Assembly: GCA_945787495.1 (NCBI GenBank)
Contig: CALZIL010000006.1
Coordinates: forward strand, 1-36,667
Source of the DNA: an uncultured Afifella sp.
Lineage (GTDB): Bacteria; Pseudomonadota; Alphaproteobacteria; Rhizobiales; Afifellaceae
Direction of reading: 5' to 3'
Length of the DNA stretch: 36,667 nt
The notes beneath the pieces were generated by a model that saw nothing but the letters and a program-made list of their open reading frames with translations, ran no database searches and was not told the origin of the DNA. This document shows, piece after piece, positions 24,121-31,858 of this stretch (the first letter of the stretch is position 1; each line of letters opens with the position of its first letter). The position numbers and the translations under genes were made by a program.

Positions 24121-25401
24121 ATGAGCATCAACGTCCTGACATTCGGCTGCCGCCTCAACACCCTTGAATCGGAAGTCATGCGCGCCCGCGCCGCCGAGGC
24201 CGGGCTGGAGGACGCCGTGCTGGTCAATTCCTGTGCGGTGACGGGCGAGGCCGTGCGCCAGGCCCGGCAGGCGATCCGCCGCACGCGCCGCGAAAATCCG
24301 GCCAAGCGCATCATCGTCACCGGCTGTGCGGCGCAGACCGAACCGGATACCTTCGCCGCCATGGCCGAGGTCGATGCCGTCCTCGGCAATGCCGAAAAGC
24401 TGACCGCCGATGCCTATCGCGCTCTGCCCGATTTCGGTGTCGGCGCTGAGGAAAAACTGCGCGTCAATGACATTATGAGCGTGACGCAGACCGCGCCGCA
24501 TATGGTCGATGGCCTGGAAGGAAGAACCCGCGCTTTCGTCCAGGTGCAGAATGGCTGCGACCATCGCTGCACCTTCTGCATCATCCCCTATGGCCGCGGC
24601 AATTCCCGCTCCGTGCCGATGGGCGCGGTCGTCGACCAGGTCCACCGGCTTGCCGAAAACGGCTATCGCGAGGCCGTGCTGACCGGCGTCGACATCACCT
24701 CCTGGGGCGCCGACCTGCCCGGTGCGCCAAGGCTGGGTGCGCTGGTGCGCGCCATTTTGCGTCACGTGCCCGGTCTTGCCCGGCTGCGTCTGTCATCGAT
24801 CGATTCCATCGAGGCCGACGATGACCTGTTGCGGGCGCTGGCCGAGGAGGAACGGCTGATGCCGCATCTGCATCTCTCGCTGCAGGCCGGCGACGACATG
24901 ATCTTGAAGCGCATGAAGCGCCGCCATCTGCGGGCCGATGCGGTCGAATTCTGCAGTGAAGCGCGCCGCCTGCGCCCGGACATCGTGTTTGGCGCCGACA
25001 TCATCGCCGGTTTCCCGACCGAGACCGAGGCGATGTTCGACAATTCGCTGCAACTCATCGCCGATTGCGGCCTGACCTTCCTGCATGTCTTTCCGTTCTC
25101 GCCGCGCAAGGGGACGCCGGCGGCCTTGATGCCGCAGCTTGACCGTGCCCTCATCAAGCACCGCGCCGCGCGTCTGCGCACTGGCGGCGCGGCCGCGCTC
25201 AAGGCAACGCTGGCCAGTGAGATCGGCAAGACCCGCGCCGTGCTCATTGAAAAGCCCGGCTTTGGCCGCACCGAACATTTTATTCCGGTGGAAATCGCCG
25301 CCGGAGTGCCCGGCGGCATCGTGATGGCGCGCATTGTGGCAAGCGACGGCAAGACCCTGACCGCCACACCATTGGCGCCGCACCTCGGCGCGGCGGCCTG
25401 A
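24121..25401 (+). CDS. mtaB: tRNA t6A37 methylthiotransferase
   Basis: Radical-SAM enzyme adding a methylthio group to t6A at position 37 of tRNAs reading ANN codons. 426 residues. The UPF0004 domain carries three cluster cysteines, C10 (FGCRLN), C38 (NSCAVTG) and C69 (TGCAAQ). The radical-SAM CX3CX2C motif is C146-C150-C153 (NGCDHRCTFC). A C-terminal TRAM-like segment follows. I use the ATG at 24121; the TTG at 24109 only adds RRP-type residues. The start follows the dapF stop by 20 bases, the usual dapF-mtaB-ftsY order. Confidence 0.94.
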   Translation: MSINVLTFGCRLNTLESEVMRARAAEAGLEDAVLVNSCAVTGEAVRQARQAIRRTRRENPAKRIIVTGCAAQTEPDTFAAMAEVDAVLGNAEKLTADAYRALPDFGVGAEEKLRVNDIMSVTQTAPHMVDGLEGRTRAFVQVQNGCDHRCTFCIIPYGRGNSRSVPMGAVVDQVHRLAENGYREAVLTGVDITSWGADLPGAPRLGALVRAILRHVPGLARLRLSSIDSIEADDDLLRALAEEERLMPHLHLSLQAGDDMILKRMKRRHLRADAVEFCSEARRLRPDIVFGADIIAGFPTETEAMFDNSLQLIADCGLTFLHVFPFSPRKGTPAALMPQLDRALIKHRAARLRTGGAAALKATLASEIGKTRAVLIEKPGFGRTEHFIPVEIAAGVPGGIVMARIVASDGKTLTATPLAPHLGAAA

Positions 25402-25404
25402 CCT

Positions 25405-26469
25405 ATGGCCGAAATGGACAACGAGACCGGCGAAAAAGCCGAGAGAAAGAAGGGCTTTTTCGGCCGGCTGCTGGGCGAGGCGGAGGCTGGCGGCGAGGCG
25501 GCGCCCGCCCCGGAGCCTGAACAGGCCCAGGCGGCAAAGACCACATGGCTGCAGCGCCTCACCGGCGGCCTGTCGAAATCCTCCAATGCGCTGACCTCGG
25601 GCATCACCGACGTTTTCACCAAACGCCGGCTCGACGCGGAGACTCTGCAGGACCTGGAAGACCTGCTGATCCAGGCCGATCTTGGCGTTACGACCGCCGC
25701 CGCCATCACCGAAAGCCTGGCTCGAGACCGTTATGACAAGACGATCACCGACGAGGAGGTCCGCGCAGTTCTCGCCGCCGAAGTGGAAAAGGTGCTGGCG
25801 CCGGTCGCCCGGCCACTGACGATCGATACCGCTTACAAGCCCTTCGTCATATTGGTGGTCGGCGTCAATGGCACCGGCAAGACGACGACCATCGGCAAGC
25901 TCGCCGCCAAATTCCGCACCGAAGGCCGCTCGGTCATGCTGGCCGCCGGCGACACCTTTCGCGCTGCGGCAATCGAACAATTGAAGATCTGGGGCGAGCG
26001 TACCGGCAGCCCGGTCATCGCCGGCGATCAGGGCGCCGATGCGGCCGGCCTTGCCTTCGACGCCATGGCGCAGGCGAAGAGCGCCGGCTCCGACATTCTC
26101 ATCATCGACACTGCAGGCCGGCTGCAGAACCGGTCCGAACTGATGGCCGAACTGGAAAAGGTCATCCGCGTCATCGGCAAGCACGACGAGCGCGCGCCGC
26201 ATGCGGTGCTTTTGACGCTCGACGCCACGACCGGCCAGAACGCCTTGTCGCAGGTCGATGTCTTCCGCGAAAAAGCCGGCGTCACCGGCCTTGTCATGAC
26301 CAAGCTCGACGGCACCGCGCGTGGTGGCATTCTGGTGGCGATCGCCGAACGGACGGGCCTGCCGGTGCATTACATCGGCATCGGCGAGGGCATTGACGAT
26401 CTGCAGCCATTCGCCGCGCAAGACTTCGCCGCCGCGATTGCCGGAACTGCGCCCGGAACTGGACAATGA
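25405..26469 (+). CDS. ftsY: signal recognition particle receptor FtsY
   Basis: Membrane-associated GTPase that receives SRP-ribosome complexes. 354 residues: a short acidic A domain (residues 1-45, Glu/Ala-rich), an N domain (about 50-145) and a G domain with P-loop GVNGTGKT (153-160), [22 protein letters not shown], and [10 protein letters not shown]. The A domain is much shorter than in E. coli, as usual for alphaproteobacteria. The start is 3 bases after the mtaB stop, and the stop overlaps the yciB start (ATGA), so the three are one operon. Confidence 0.97.
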   Translation: MAEMDNETGEKAERKKGFFGRLLGEAEAGGEAAPAPEPEQAQAAKTTWLQRLTGGLSKSSNALTSGITDVFTKRRLDAETLQDLEDLLIQADLGVTTAAAITESLARDRYDKTITDEEVRAVLAAEVEKVLAPVARPLTIDTAYKPFVILVVGVNGTGKTTTIGKLAAKFRTEGRSVMLAAGDTFRAAAIEQLKIWGERTGSPVIAGDQGADAAGLAFDAMAQAKSAGSDILIIDTAGRLQNRSELMAELEKVIRVIGKHDERAPHAVLLTLDATTGQNALSQVDVFREKAGVTGLVMTKLDGTARGGILVAIAERTGLPVHYIGIGEGIDDLQPFAAQDFAAAIAGTAPGTGQ

Positions 26470-27059
26470 CCGTCTTTGAACGCCCGCCCAACGCGCCGGA
26501 CCGCAAGGAGGTCAACCCAATCCTCAAGCTCGCTTTGGAGCTTGGACCGCTCGGCGTCTTCTTCTTCGCCAACGCCAAATTCGGGATTTTTGCCGCTACC
26601 GGCGCCTTCATGCTGGCCATCACCGTCGCGCTCGCCGCCTCCTGGATTTTGACCCGGCGGCTGGCGATCATGCCGCTGGTCACCGGTATTGTCGTCCTCG
26701 TCTTCGGCGGCCTGACGCTGGCCCTGCAGGACGAGATCTTCATCAAGATGAAGCCGACGATCGTCAACACTCTGTTCGGCGGCGTGCTGATCGGCGGCCT
26801 TTTCTTCGGCAAGGCGCTACTTGGCTATGTCTTTGATTCCGTCTTCCATCTGACCGACGAAGGCTGGCGCAAACTGACCCTGCGCTGGAGCCTGTTCTTT
26901 TTCGCCCTGGCGATCCTCAACGAAGTGATCTGGCGCAATTTCTCCACCGATTTCTGGGTGTCGTTCAAGGTCTTCGGCATGATGCCGCTAACGATCATCT
27001 TCACGCTGACCCAGATGCCGCTCATCCAGCGCCATTCGCTGGACGACAAAGAACCCTGA
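26466..27059 (+). CDS. yciB: inner-membrane septation protein A (YciB/IspZ family)
   Basis: About 197 residues with five predicted membrane segments ([20 protein letters not shown] start, a conserved family pattern). The C terminus has the family motif around [21 protein letters not shown], followed by a final hydrophobic segment. The family influences cell division and envelope synthesis; the exact mechanism is unsettled. The ATG overlaps the ftsY stop by four bases, indicating coupling. It is the last gene of the dapF-mtaB-ftsY-yciB run. Confidence 0.92.
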   Translation: MTVFERPPNAPDRKEVNPILKLALELGPLGVFFFANAKFGIFAATGAFMLAITVALAASWILTRRLAIMPLVTGIVVLVFGGLTLALQDEIFIKMKPTIVNTLFGGVLIGGLFFGKALLGYVFDSVFHLTDEGWRKLTLRWSLFFFALAILNEVIWRNFSTDFWVSFKVFGMMPLTIIFTLTQMPLIQRHSLDDKEP

Positions 27060-27089
27060 AAAAGTGGCCGGCTGTTTCGCAGCCGGCCA
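27059..27089 (-). terminator. rho-independent terminator between convergent genes
   Basis: A 10-bp perfect stem, TGGCCGGCTG (27065-27074) with CAGCCGGCCA (27080-27089), loop TTTCG. On the minus strand it is followed by C and five T (27059-27063), so it ends the minus-strand transcript of the membrane protein. It may also stop yciB from the other side, though without a T tract in that direction. Confidence 0.75.
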
Positions 27090-27132
27090 GATGGCTTGTC
27101 GTCGTCAATGAGACGGAAACGGGGTGAAGATC

Positions 27133-27741
27133 CTAAAGCCCGTTGGCGCGAACGATGTCAGGCCGGACATTGCGCAATGCGTCGAGGAACTGGTGAACGC
27201 CGCCCTCGATCAGGAAGGCCGGTATGCTGACGCGCATCGGCTCCCACACCGAACTCTGACCCGGCCGGCCAATGCCACGGCGCGGACGCTCGACGATCAC
27301 ATAGCCCGGCCGCCGGCGGATGCGCTCCACATCTTCCCAACGGAAACCGGTCTGGCCGTCACGGGTCAGCACGATGCCGCCAGTATAGTCGATAATCGCC
27401 ACCGGCTCGTCATTGGAAAACAGCGACATCAGCCCGGCGATGAAATCGACGAGCACGATCATTGTCACCAGCATGACGCCGCCAATAACCGCCGGGTGCA
27501 GGCCGGCAAGCATCCCTTCGCCGGCGCGCGGCAGAAGCCACAGGCCCTGCTCGCCATCATTGATCAGCAGCGCCAGCGCATCAAGTCCCAGAAGAACGAT
27601 GAACCCCGCGATCAGTCCGATCGTCATACTGAAACGAAACGGCGAAAAGGACAGCGTTGCCTGGTTGCGGCGGACCCGCGCCCAGGCTTCATCGCGTCGG
27701 GCTTTGCCGAAGGATGGAATGGCATTGATGTCGATCGTCAT
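27133..27741 (-). CDS. membrane protein with two transmembrane segments, function unknown
   Basis: About 202 residues. The N-terminal 35 residues are polar and basic. Two hydrophobic segments lie around 38-58 and 83-105. A C-terminal cytosolic domain (about 110-202) has beta-strand character: EPVAIIDYTGGIVLTRDG, FRWEDVERI, YVIVERPRR. The layout recalls PH-like bacterial membrane proteins, but I cannot assign it. The start at 27741 is preferred over 27756 because GAGG lies about 8 bases upstream. It is convergent with yciB and shares a terminator region with it. Confidence 0.72.
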   Translation of the reverse strand: MTIDINAIPSFGKARRDEAWARVRRNQATLSFSPFRFSMTIGLIAGFIVLLGLDALALLINDGEQGLWLLPRAGEGMLAGLHPAVIGGVMLVTMIVLVDFIAGLMSLFSNDEPVAIIDYTGGIVLTRDGQTGFRWEDVERIRRRPGYVIVERPRRGIGRPGQSSVWEPMRVSIPAFLIEGGVHQFLDALRNVRPDIVRANGL

Positions 27742-27919
27742 GGTGTCGCCTCGCAAATTCGTGCCGCCATGATGAAGAATTCGTTCAGAACAGCAACAAA
27801 CTCATCCGATCGTCGTAAACCGGTAAGCTTTATGCTTTTTGCACGTGACAATCGACATTTGAGACAGTTTTTATGCACTGGCCGTTACGCGGCGATATTT
27901 CCCGGAAAAACAGCGGATT

Positions 27920-28513
27920 TCAGAATTCCGGGCCGGTTGGGTCCAGAAAACGTTGCATGTCGCCGTCTTCGCCTACCGGATTGAAAAATGGCATGGCGGC
28001 ATCACCTGCTTCCACCGCCAGATCGTGATTGAGCGCCCACACGACGGAGGGAAACGCCAGCTCCGGCCAGGGAATATCCTCCCAGGCGAACAGAGCGACT
28101 TCCAGGCTTTCCGCCCCGGCCGATATCACCGGATCGGCCAGTTGCGCCCGGTGCATGATCTGTACCTGTCCGAGCCGCCGGATCGTATAGATCGCCAGAA
28201 TGCCAGAAATGGTGAGGGCGGCATTGGCCTCTTCGCGCGCCTCCCGCGCCGCCCCTTCGGCCGGTGTCTCACCGGTTTCCAGAAAGCCCGCCGGCAGGGT
28301 CCAAAAGCCTTTTCGCGGGTTGATCGCGCGCCGGCACAGCAGGATCCGGCCCTCATGCCGCACCACTGAGCCAACGACGATGCGCGGATTATCGTAATCG
28401 ACGAAGCCGCAATGGCCGCAAATGCGCCGCTGGCGATCGTCGCCGTCGGGAATGGTGACCCTGAAGTTCGGGTCCAATGCAGCGGAAGGCCGGGGTGTCT
28501 TGGGCGACGCCAT
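27920..28513 (-). CDS. NUDIX hydrolase with N-terminal zinc-ribbon-like segment
   Basis: 197 residues. The N-terminal RICGHCGFVDYDNPRIVVGSV segment (C32, C35) is the ribbon part found in the NudC-like/ADP-ribose branch, but only one CxxC pair is visible. The Nudix box runs from G76 through E82 to REAREEA (90-96): GX5EX7REXXEE is intact, while the usual Gly after it is N97. The catalytic and metal-binding Glu residues (E91, E94, E95) are all present. Substrate is unknown (ADP-ribose, NADH or another nucleoside diphosphate derivative). ATG at 28513; it lies between the membrane protein and ccmG on the same strand. Confidence 0.9.
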   Translation of the reverse strand: MASPKTPRPSAALDPNFRVTIPDGDDRQRRICGHCGFVDYDNPRIVVGSVVRHEGRILLCRRAINPRKGFWTLPAGFLETGETPAEGAAREAREEANAALTISGILAIYTIRRLGQVQIMHRAQLADPVISAGAESLEVALFAWEDIPWPELAFPSVVWALNHDLAVEAGDAAMPFFNPVGEDGDMQRFLDPTGPEF

Positions 28514-28581
28514 GCAGATGATGTAGCGCGCGGCGGGCGCGCTGTCAGGTCGCGCTGCTCAAATCGCGATCGAAGCCGGGT

Positions 28582-29166
28582 CTATTGGAGCGCTTTTTCC
28601 AACGCCGGGCTGAAATTCTCTTTCATCGCCGCCGCCGAGAGCGGCCCGACGAATTTGTGGACGATCGTGCCGTTCTTGACGATGAAGGTCTCCGGCACGC
28701 CGTAAACACCCCAATCGATTGCCGTGCGGCCCTTGCGGTCAACGCCGATCGCCGCATAGGGATCGCCCAGCGCGCCGAGAAACCGGCGGGCGTTTTCCGC
28801 AGCGTCCTTGTAGTTGAGGCCGGCAAGCGTGAACCGCTCATCCTCAGCCAATGTCATCAAGAACGGATGCTCCTCCCGGCATGGCCCGCACCACGACGCC
28901 CAGACATTGACGACATGGACACCCTTCGCGAGCTTTTCGTCGCTTAGTCCGTCGCCGGGAATACCATCCAGCTGCGGCAGCTCAAAATCGGGCACCGGCT
29001 TGTTGATCAGTACCGATGGCAGCTTTGACGGATCGCGGACGCCCAGCTGCGATAAAAACAGCAGCGCCAGACCCAGAAAAATCGCCAGCGGCAGGAACAG
29101 CACAAGCCGCTTGCGCGACCACGGACCGGGCGGCGGCGCTTCGATCTTCGCGTCCGTCTCGGTCAT
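28582..29166 (-). CDS. ccmG: thiol:disulfide interchange protein CcmG (DsbE)
   Basis: Periplasmic thioredoxin-like protein, anchored by one N-terminal membrane segment (about 20-38), that reduces apocytochrome c cysteines before heme attachment. 194 residues. The redox motif is C93-G-P-C96 within VWASWCGPCREEHPF, and the family signature YGVPETFIV follows near the C terminus with the cis-Pro. The ATG at 29166 overlaps the ccmD stop by 3 bases. It is the last gene of ccmABCDG. ccmE, ccmF and ccmH are not in the window. Confidence 0.96.
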   Translation of the reverse strand: MTETDAKIEAPPPGPWSRKRLVLFLPLAIFLGLALLFLSQLGVRDPSKLPSVLINKPVPDFELPQLDGIPGDGLSDEKLAKGVHVVNVWASWCGPCREEHPFLMTLAEDERFTLAGLNYKDAAENARRFLGALGDPYAAIGVDRKGRTAIDWGVYGVPETFIVKNGTIVHKFVGPLSAAAMKENFSPALEKALQ

Positions 29167-29324
29167 CGTTTTACCTGAGCGGACCGACGCACCGCACCGT
29201 CCGCCTCCAGCTGTCTGAGTTTGCGTTTCTGTTCGCGCGTGTCACGGACCACCCAGATGATCAGGGCGGTAAAAACCGCGGCCGTGGCGCCATAGGCGGC
29301 GAGTATGAAGCCGAGATGGGTCAT
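29163..29324 (-). CDS. ccmD: heme exporter protein CcmD
   Basis: 53 residues, found by reading the gap between ccmC and ccmG. The sequence begins MTHLGFILAAYGATAA and has one membrane helix (about 4-26), followed by the basic RDTREQKRKL stretch that defines CcmD. CcmD joins CcmA, CcmB and CcmC in releasing holo-CcmE. Its ATG is at 29324, 9 bases downstream of ccmC. Its stop (29163-29165) overlaps the ccmG start, giving translational coupling. Confidence 0.9.
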   Translation of the reverse strand: MTHLGFILAAYGATAAVFTALIIWVVRDTREQKRKLRQLEADGAVRRSAQVKR

Positions 29325-29333
29325 GGCAAGTCC

Positions 29334-30182
29334 CTATCGTGGCCCGCTCACAGCGGACTCCGCAACAGGCGTCACGGCAGAAGCAGACGCCGCTGCGGGC
29401 GCACGTTGCTGGGCGATCATGATCTGCGCGGTGCGCACCCTTCGGCGGAAAATCTCAGCCCGCATGGCACCGAAATGCAGCGCCATGAAGCTGAGCGTGA
29501 AGCCCACCGCCATGATCAGCAGCGGCCACAGCATGGTCGGATGGATCGTCGGGCCATCGAGCCTGACGACACTCGCCGGCTGATGCAGCGTGTTCCACCA
29601 GTCGACCGAAAACTTGATGATCGGAATATTGATAAAGCCGACCAGCGTCAGGATCGCCGCCACGCGCCCGGCGCGCCCGGGATCGTCAAAAGAGCGCCAC
29701 AGCGCGATCAGGCCGAGATACATGATGAACAGCACCAGGACGGAGGTCAGCCGGGCATCCCACACCCACCAGGTGCCCCACATCGGCTTGCCCCAGACCG
29801 AACCGGTGAACAGCGCCAAAAGCGTGAACGCCGCGCCCAGCGGCGCCGCCGCCTTGGCCGCGACATCAGCGAGCGGATGCCGCCACACAAGCGTGCCGAG
29901 CGCTGCGACAGCCATCAACGAATAGCAGAACATGGCAAGCCAGGCGGCCGGCACATGGATGAACATGATGCGCACGCTGTCGCCCTGCTGATAATCCGCC
30001 GGCGCGACGAAAAACGCCAGATAGACGCCAACGGCAAGACACGCAGCCGCAAGGCTGATGAGCCACGGCAGCACCGCCTCGGTCAGGCTGAGAAAGCGGG
30101 TCGGATTGGCCAATTGGCCGATGATTGTCGGCTTGGCCGCCGATTCGCCGGCAGTACCGGCAGTGGCTTTGGTTGTCGGCAT
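29334..30182 (-). CDS. ccmC: heme exporter protein CcmC
   Basis: Inner-membrane protein of the CcmC family that loads heme onto CcmE. 282 residues with six membrane segments; the WWD heme-handling motif is visible as WGTWWVWDARLTSVL around residue 138. The flanking conserved histidines are HVPAAW and the later TLHQPAS. The N terminus is extended with a polar Ala/Thr stretch, and the C-terminal tail is Ala/Pro-rich. ATG at 30182 with AGAG a few bases upstream. There is a gap of 94 bases to ccmB. Confidence 0.96.
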   Translation of the reverse strand: MPTTKATAGTAGESAAKPTIIGQLANPTRFLSLTEAVLPWLISLAAACLAVGVYLAFFVAPADYQQGDSVRIMFIHVPAAWLAMFCYSLMAVAALGTLVWRHPLADVAAKAAAPLGAAFTLLALFTGSVWGKPMWGTWWVWDARLTSVLVLFIMYLGLIALWRSFDDPGRAGRVAAILTLVGFINIPIIKFSVDWWNTLHQPASVVRLDGPTIHPTMLWPLLIMAVGFTLSFMALHFGAMRAEIFRRRVRTAQIMIAQQRAPAAASASAVTPVAESAVSGPR

Positions 30183-30276
30183 GGCTCTCTTTTACGTCCG
30201 GCATGCATCGTCTGCAATGCAAGCAATTGTTACAGCATCGTCAACTGGTGTGGGCTTTGATCTCAGTCAAGTGCCG

Positions 30277-30945
30277 TCAGTCAAGTGCAAGGCGCAGCGC
30301 CGCCGCGCCGGCGACCGGGCCAAGCACGCCGGCACCAAGGGTGAATGCGCACAGGATCAGGAACGGCGCGGTGAAGGGATCGGGATCGGCGATCGCCCCA
30401 TTGACCGCCGAGACGCCGAAGATCAACACCGGAACGGTCAGCGGCAGGACCAGCACGGCGATCATTACGCCGCCGCGCGCCAGGCCGGCCGTCAGGGCGG
30501 CGCCGACGGTGCCGATGAGCGTCAGCGCCGGCGATCCGGCAAGCAGCGTCAGCGTCACCGCGGCCAACCCCAGAGGTTCGACATTGAGCAGCAGGCCGAG
30601 CAGCGGCGCGGCGATGACGATTGGCAGGCCGGTCGCCAGCCAGTGGCCGATCGCCCGCGCCAGGACGACAAGCGCTAGTGGCTGGCCGGAAACGATGAGC
30701 AGATCAAGCGCGCCATCCTCGCGGTCGCCGCCGAACAGCCGGTCCAGGCCGAGCAACGAGGCGAGCAGCGCGCCGATCCACAAGACCGCCGGGCCGATCC
30801 GCGCCAAAAGGTTTTGGTCCGGACCAACACCAAAGGGGATCACCGTGACGACGGCGAGGAAAAAAATCAGTCCAATCAGTGCGCCGCCGCCGGCCCTGAG
30901 GCCGAGCCGCGCCGTCTGCGCAATGAGGGCTACAAAGCCACTCAT
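30277..30945 (-). CDS. ccmB: heme exporter protein CcmB
   Basis: Membrane subunit of the CcmAB transporter that drives release of holo-CcmE. 222 residues with six hydrophobic segments. The conserved internal motif LFGGDREDGALDLLIVSG (about residues 70-87) is the site of contact with the ATPase. The start (30945) overlaps the ccmA stop by four bases (ATGA), so CcmA and CcmB are made in step. The length is normal. Confidence 0.95.
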   Translation of the reverse strand: MSGFVALIAQTARLGLRAGGGALIGLIFFLAVVTVIPFGVGPDQNLLARIGPAVLWIGALLASLLGLDRLFGGDREDGALDLLIVSGQPLALVVLARAIGHWLATGLPIVIAAPLLGLLLNVEPLGLAAVTLTLLAGSPALTLIGTVGAALTAGLARGGVMIAVLVLPLTVPVLIFGVSAVNGAIADPDPFTAPFLILCAFTLGAGVLGPVAGAAALRLALD

Positions 30946-31697
30946 GCCGCCGCCCCCATATCGAACGTCCTATCAAACGCCAATTCGAGGGTCTGGGTCG
31001 GCGCCACCGGCAGCGCCAGATGGGTTGCCGCGACAATAATCCCGCCTTTGGCAAGATGCGCCTCCATCAATCCGCCGAGCATGGCCTCGCCGTCGCTGTC
31101 CAGCGCCGCCGTCGGCTCGTCGAGCAGCCATACCGGGCGCGGCGCGGTGAGCAGCCGGGCCAGCCCGGCCCGCCGCCTCTGGCCGGCGGAAAATATGCTG
31201 ACCGGCAGGTCTCTCATATGGCCAAGGCCGACCTGAGCGACCGCTTCGCCGATGGAGATAGCACCATCAGCCTCGCCGGTGCCGTAAAGCGCGCGCCAGA
31301 ACGCCAGGTTCTCCTGCAGCGTAAAGACCGATTTGAGCCCGTCGAGATGACCGAAATAGTGGATCAGGTCTTGGGTTTGCCCATCGACTTGCCTGGCGGC
31401 CTCCGCCGCGGCCGCTTCGCCATCGCCGACGCTCCGCGTACCTGATGACAGGCTGATCGCCCCGCCGGCTGGGTCCAGAAGTCCGGCCAGAACCCTGAGC
31501 AGGCTCGATTTTCCCGAGCCGTTCGGGCCGGTCAGGGCCAGCAGCCCGCCCGAGGCGAGGGAAAATTCAACGCCGGAAAAGACCGGCCGGCCGCCACGTA
31601 TGCAGGCCAGATCGGCGGCGGCGAGCGTCAGCGGCGCAAAACGCGAAGTGGATTTTTCCAAGGGTGAAGGCCTTGCGGAAAGTGAATGTCTGGCCAC
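30942..31697 (-). CDS. ccmA: heme exporter ATP-binding protein CcmA
   Basis: ABC ATPase subunit of the CcmABCD complex. Walker A GPNGSGKSS is near residue 56, the signature is FSAGQRRRAGLARLL, and Walker B is VWLLDEPTAALD. The 251-residue frame starts at a GTG (31697). The family normally begins about 16 residues later, so the true start may be the TTG at 31661 (LEKSTSRFAPLTL), and no ATG exists before Walker A. The C terminus ends DMGAAA, overlapping ccmB. Confidence 0.93.
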   Translation of the reverse strand: MARHSLSARPSPLEKSTSRFAPLTLAAADLACIRGGRPVFSGVEFSLASGGLLALTGPNGSGKSSLLRVLAGLLDPAGGAISLSSGTRSVGDGEAAAAEAARQVDGQTQDLIHYFGHLDGLKSVFTLQENLAFWRALYGTGEADGAISIGEAVAQVGLGHMRDLPVSIFSAGQRRRAGLARLLTAPRPVWLLDEPTAALDSDGEAMLGGLMEAHLAKGGIIVAATHLALPVAPTQTLELAFDRTFDMGAAA

Positions 31698-31858
31698 CCG
31701 TTACAGGATGCGCTATGTCGCGGGCAACCCGGCGGCGGCAGGCGCTCCTCCACGTCGGTCAACTGTAATCGGCCGATGACGCACCAAATTGGCGACGCTG
31801 CCACGTGAAAATCGTGGCGCCGCGCGCGTTACCGGCCCGAAAGACCCAGGAGCCGACC

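Noticed and set aside
24793-26466. 557-codon minus-strand frame opposite ftsY and mtaB
   Set aside because: Antisense shadow of two well-supported genes, as are the long frames opposite asd/leuB, leuC and slipin/pcp.
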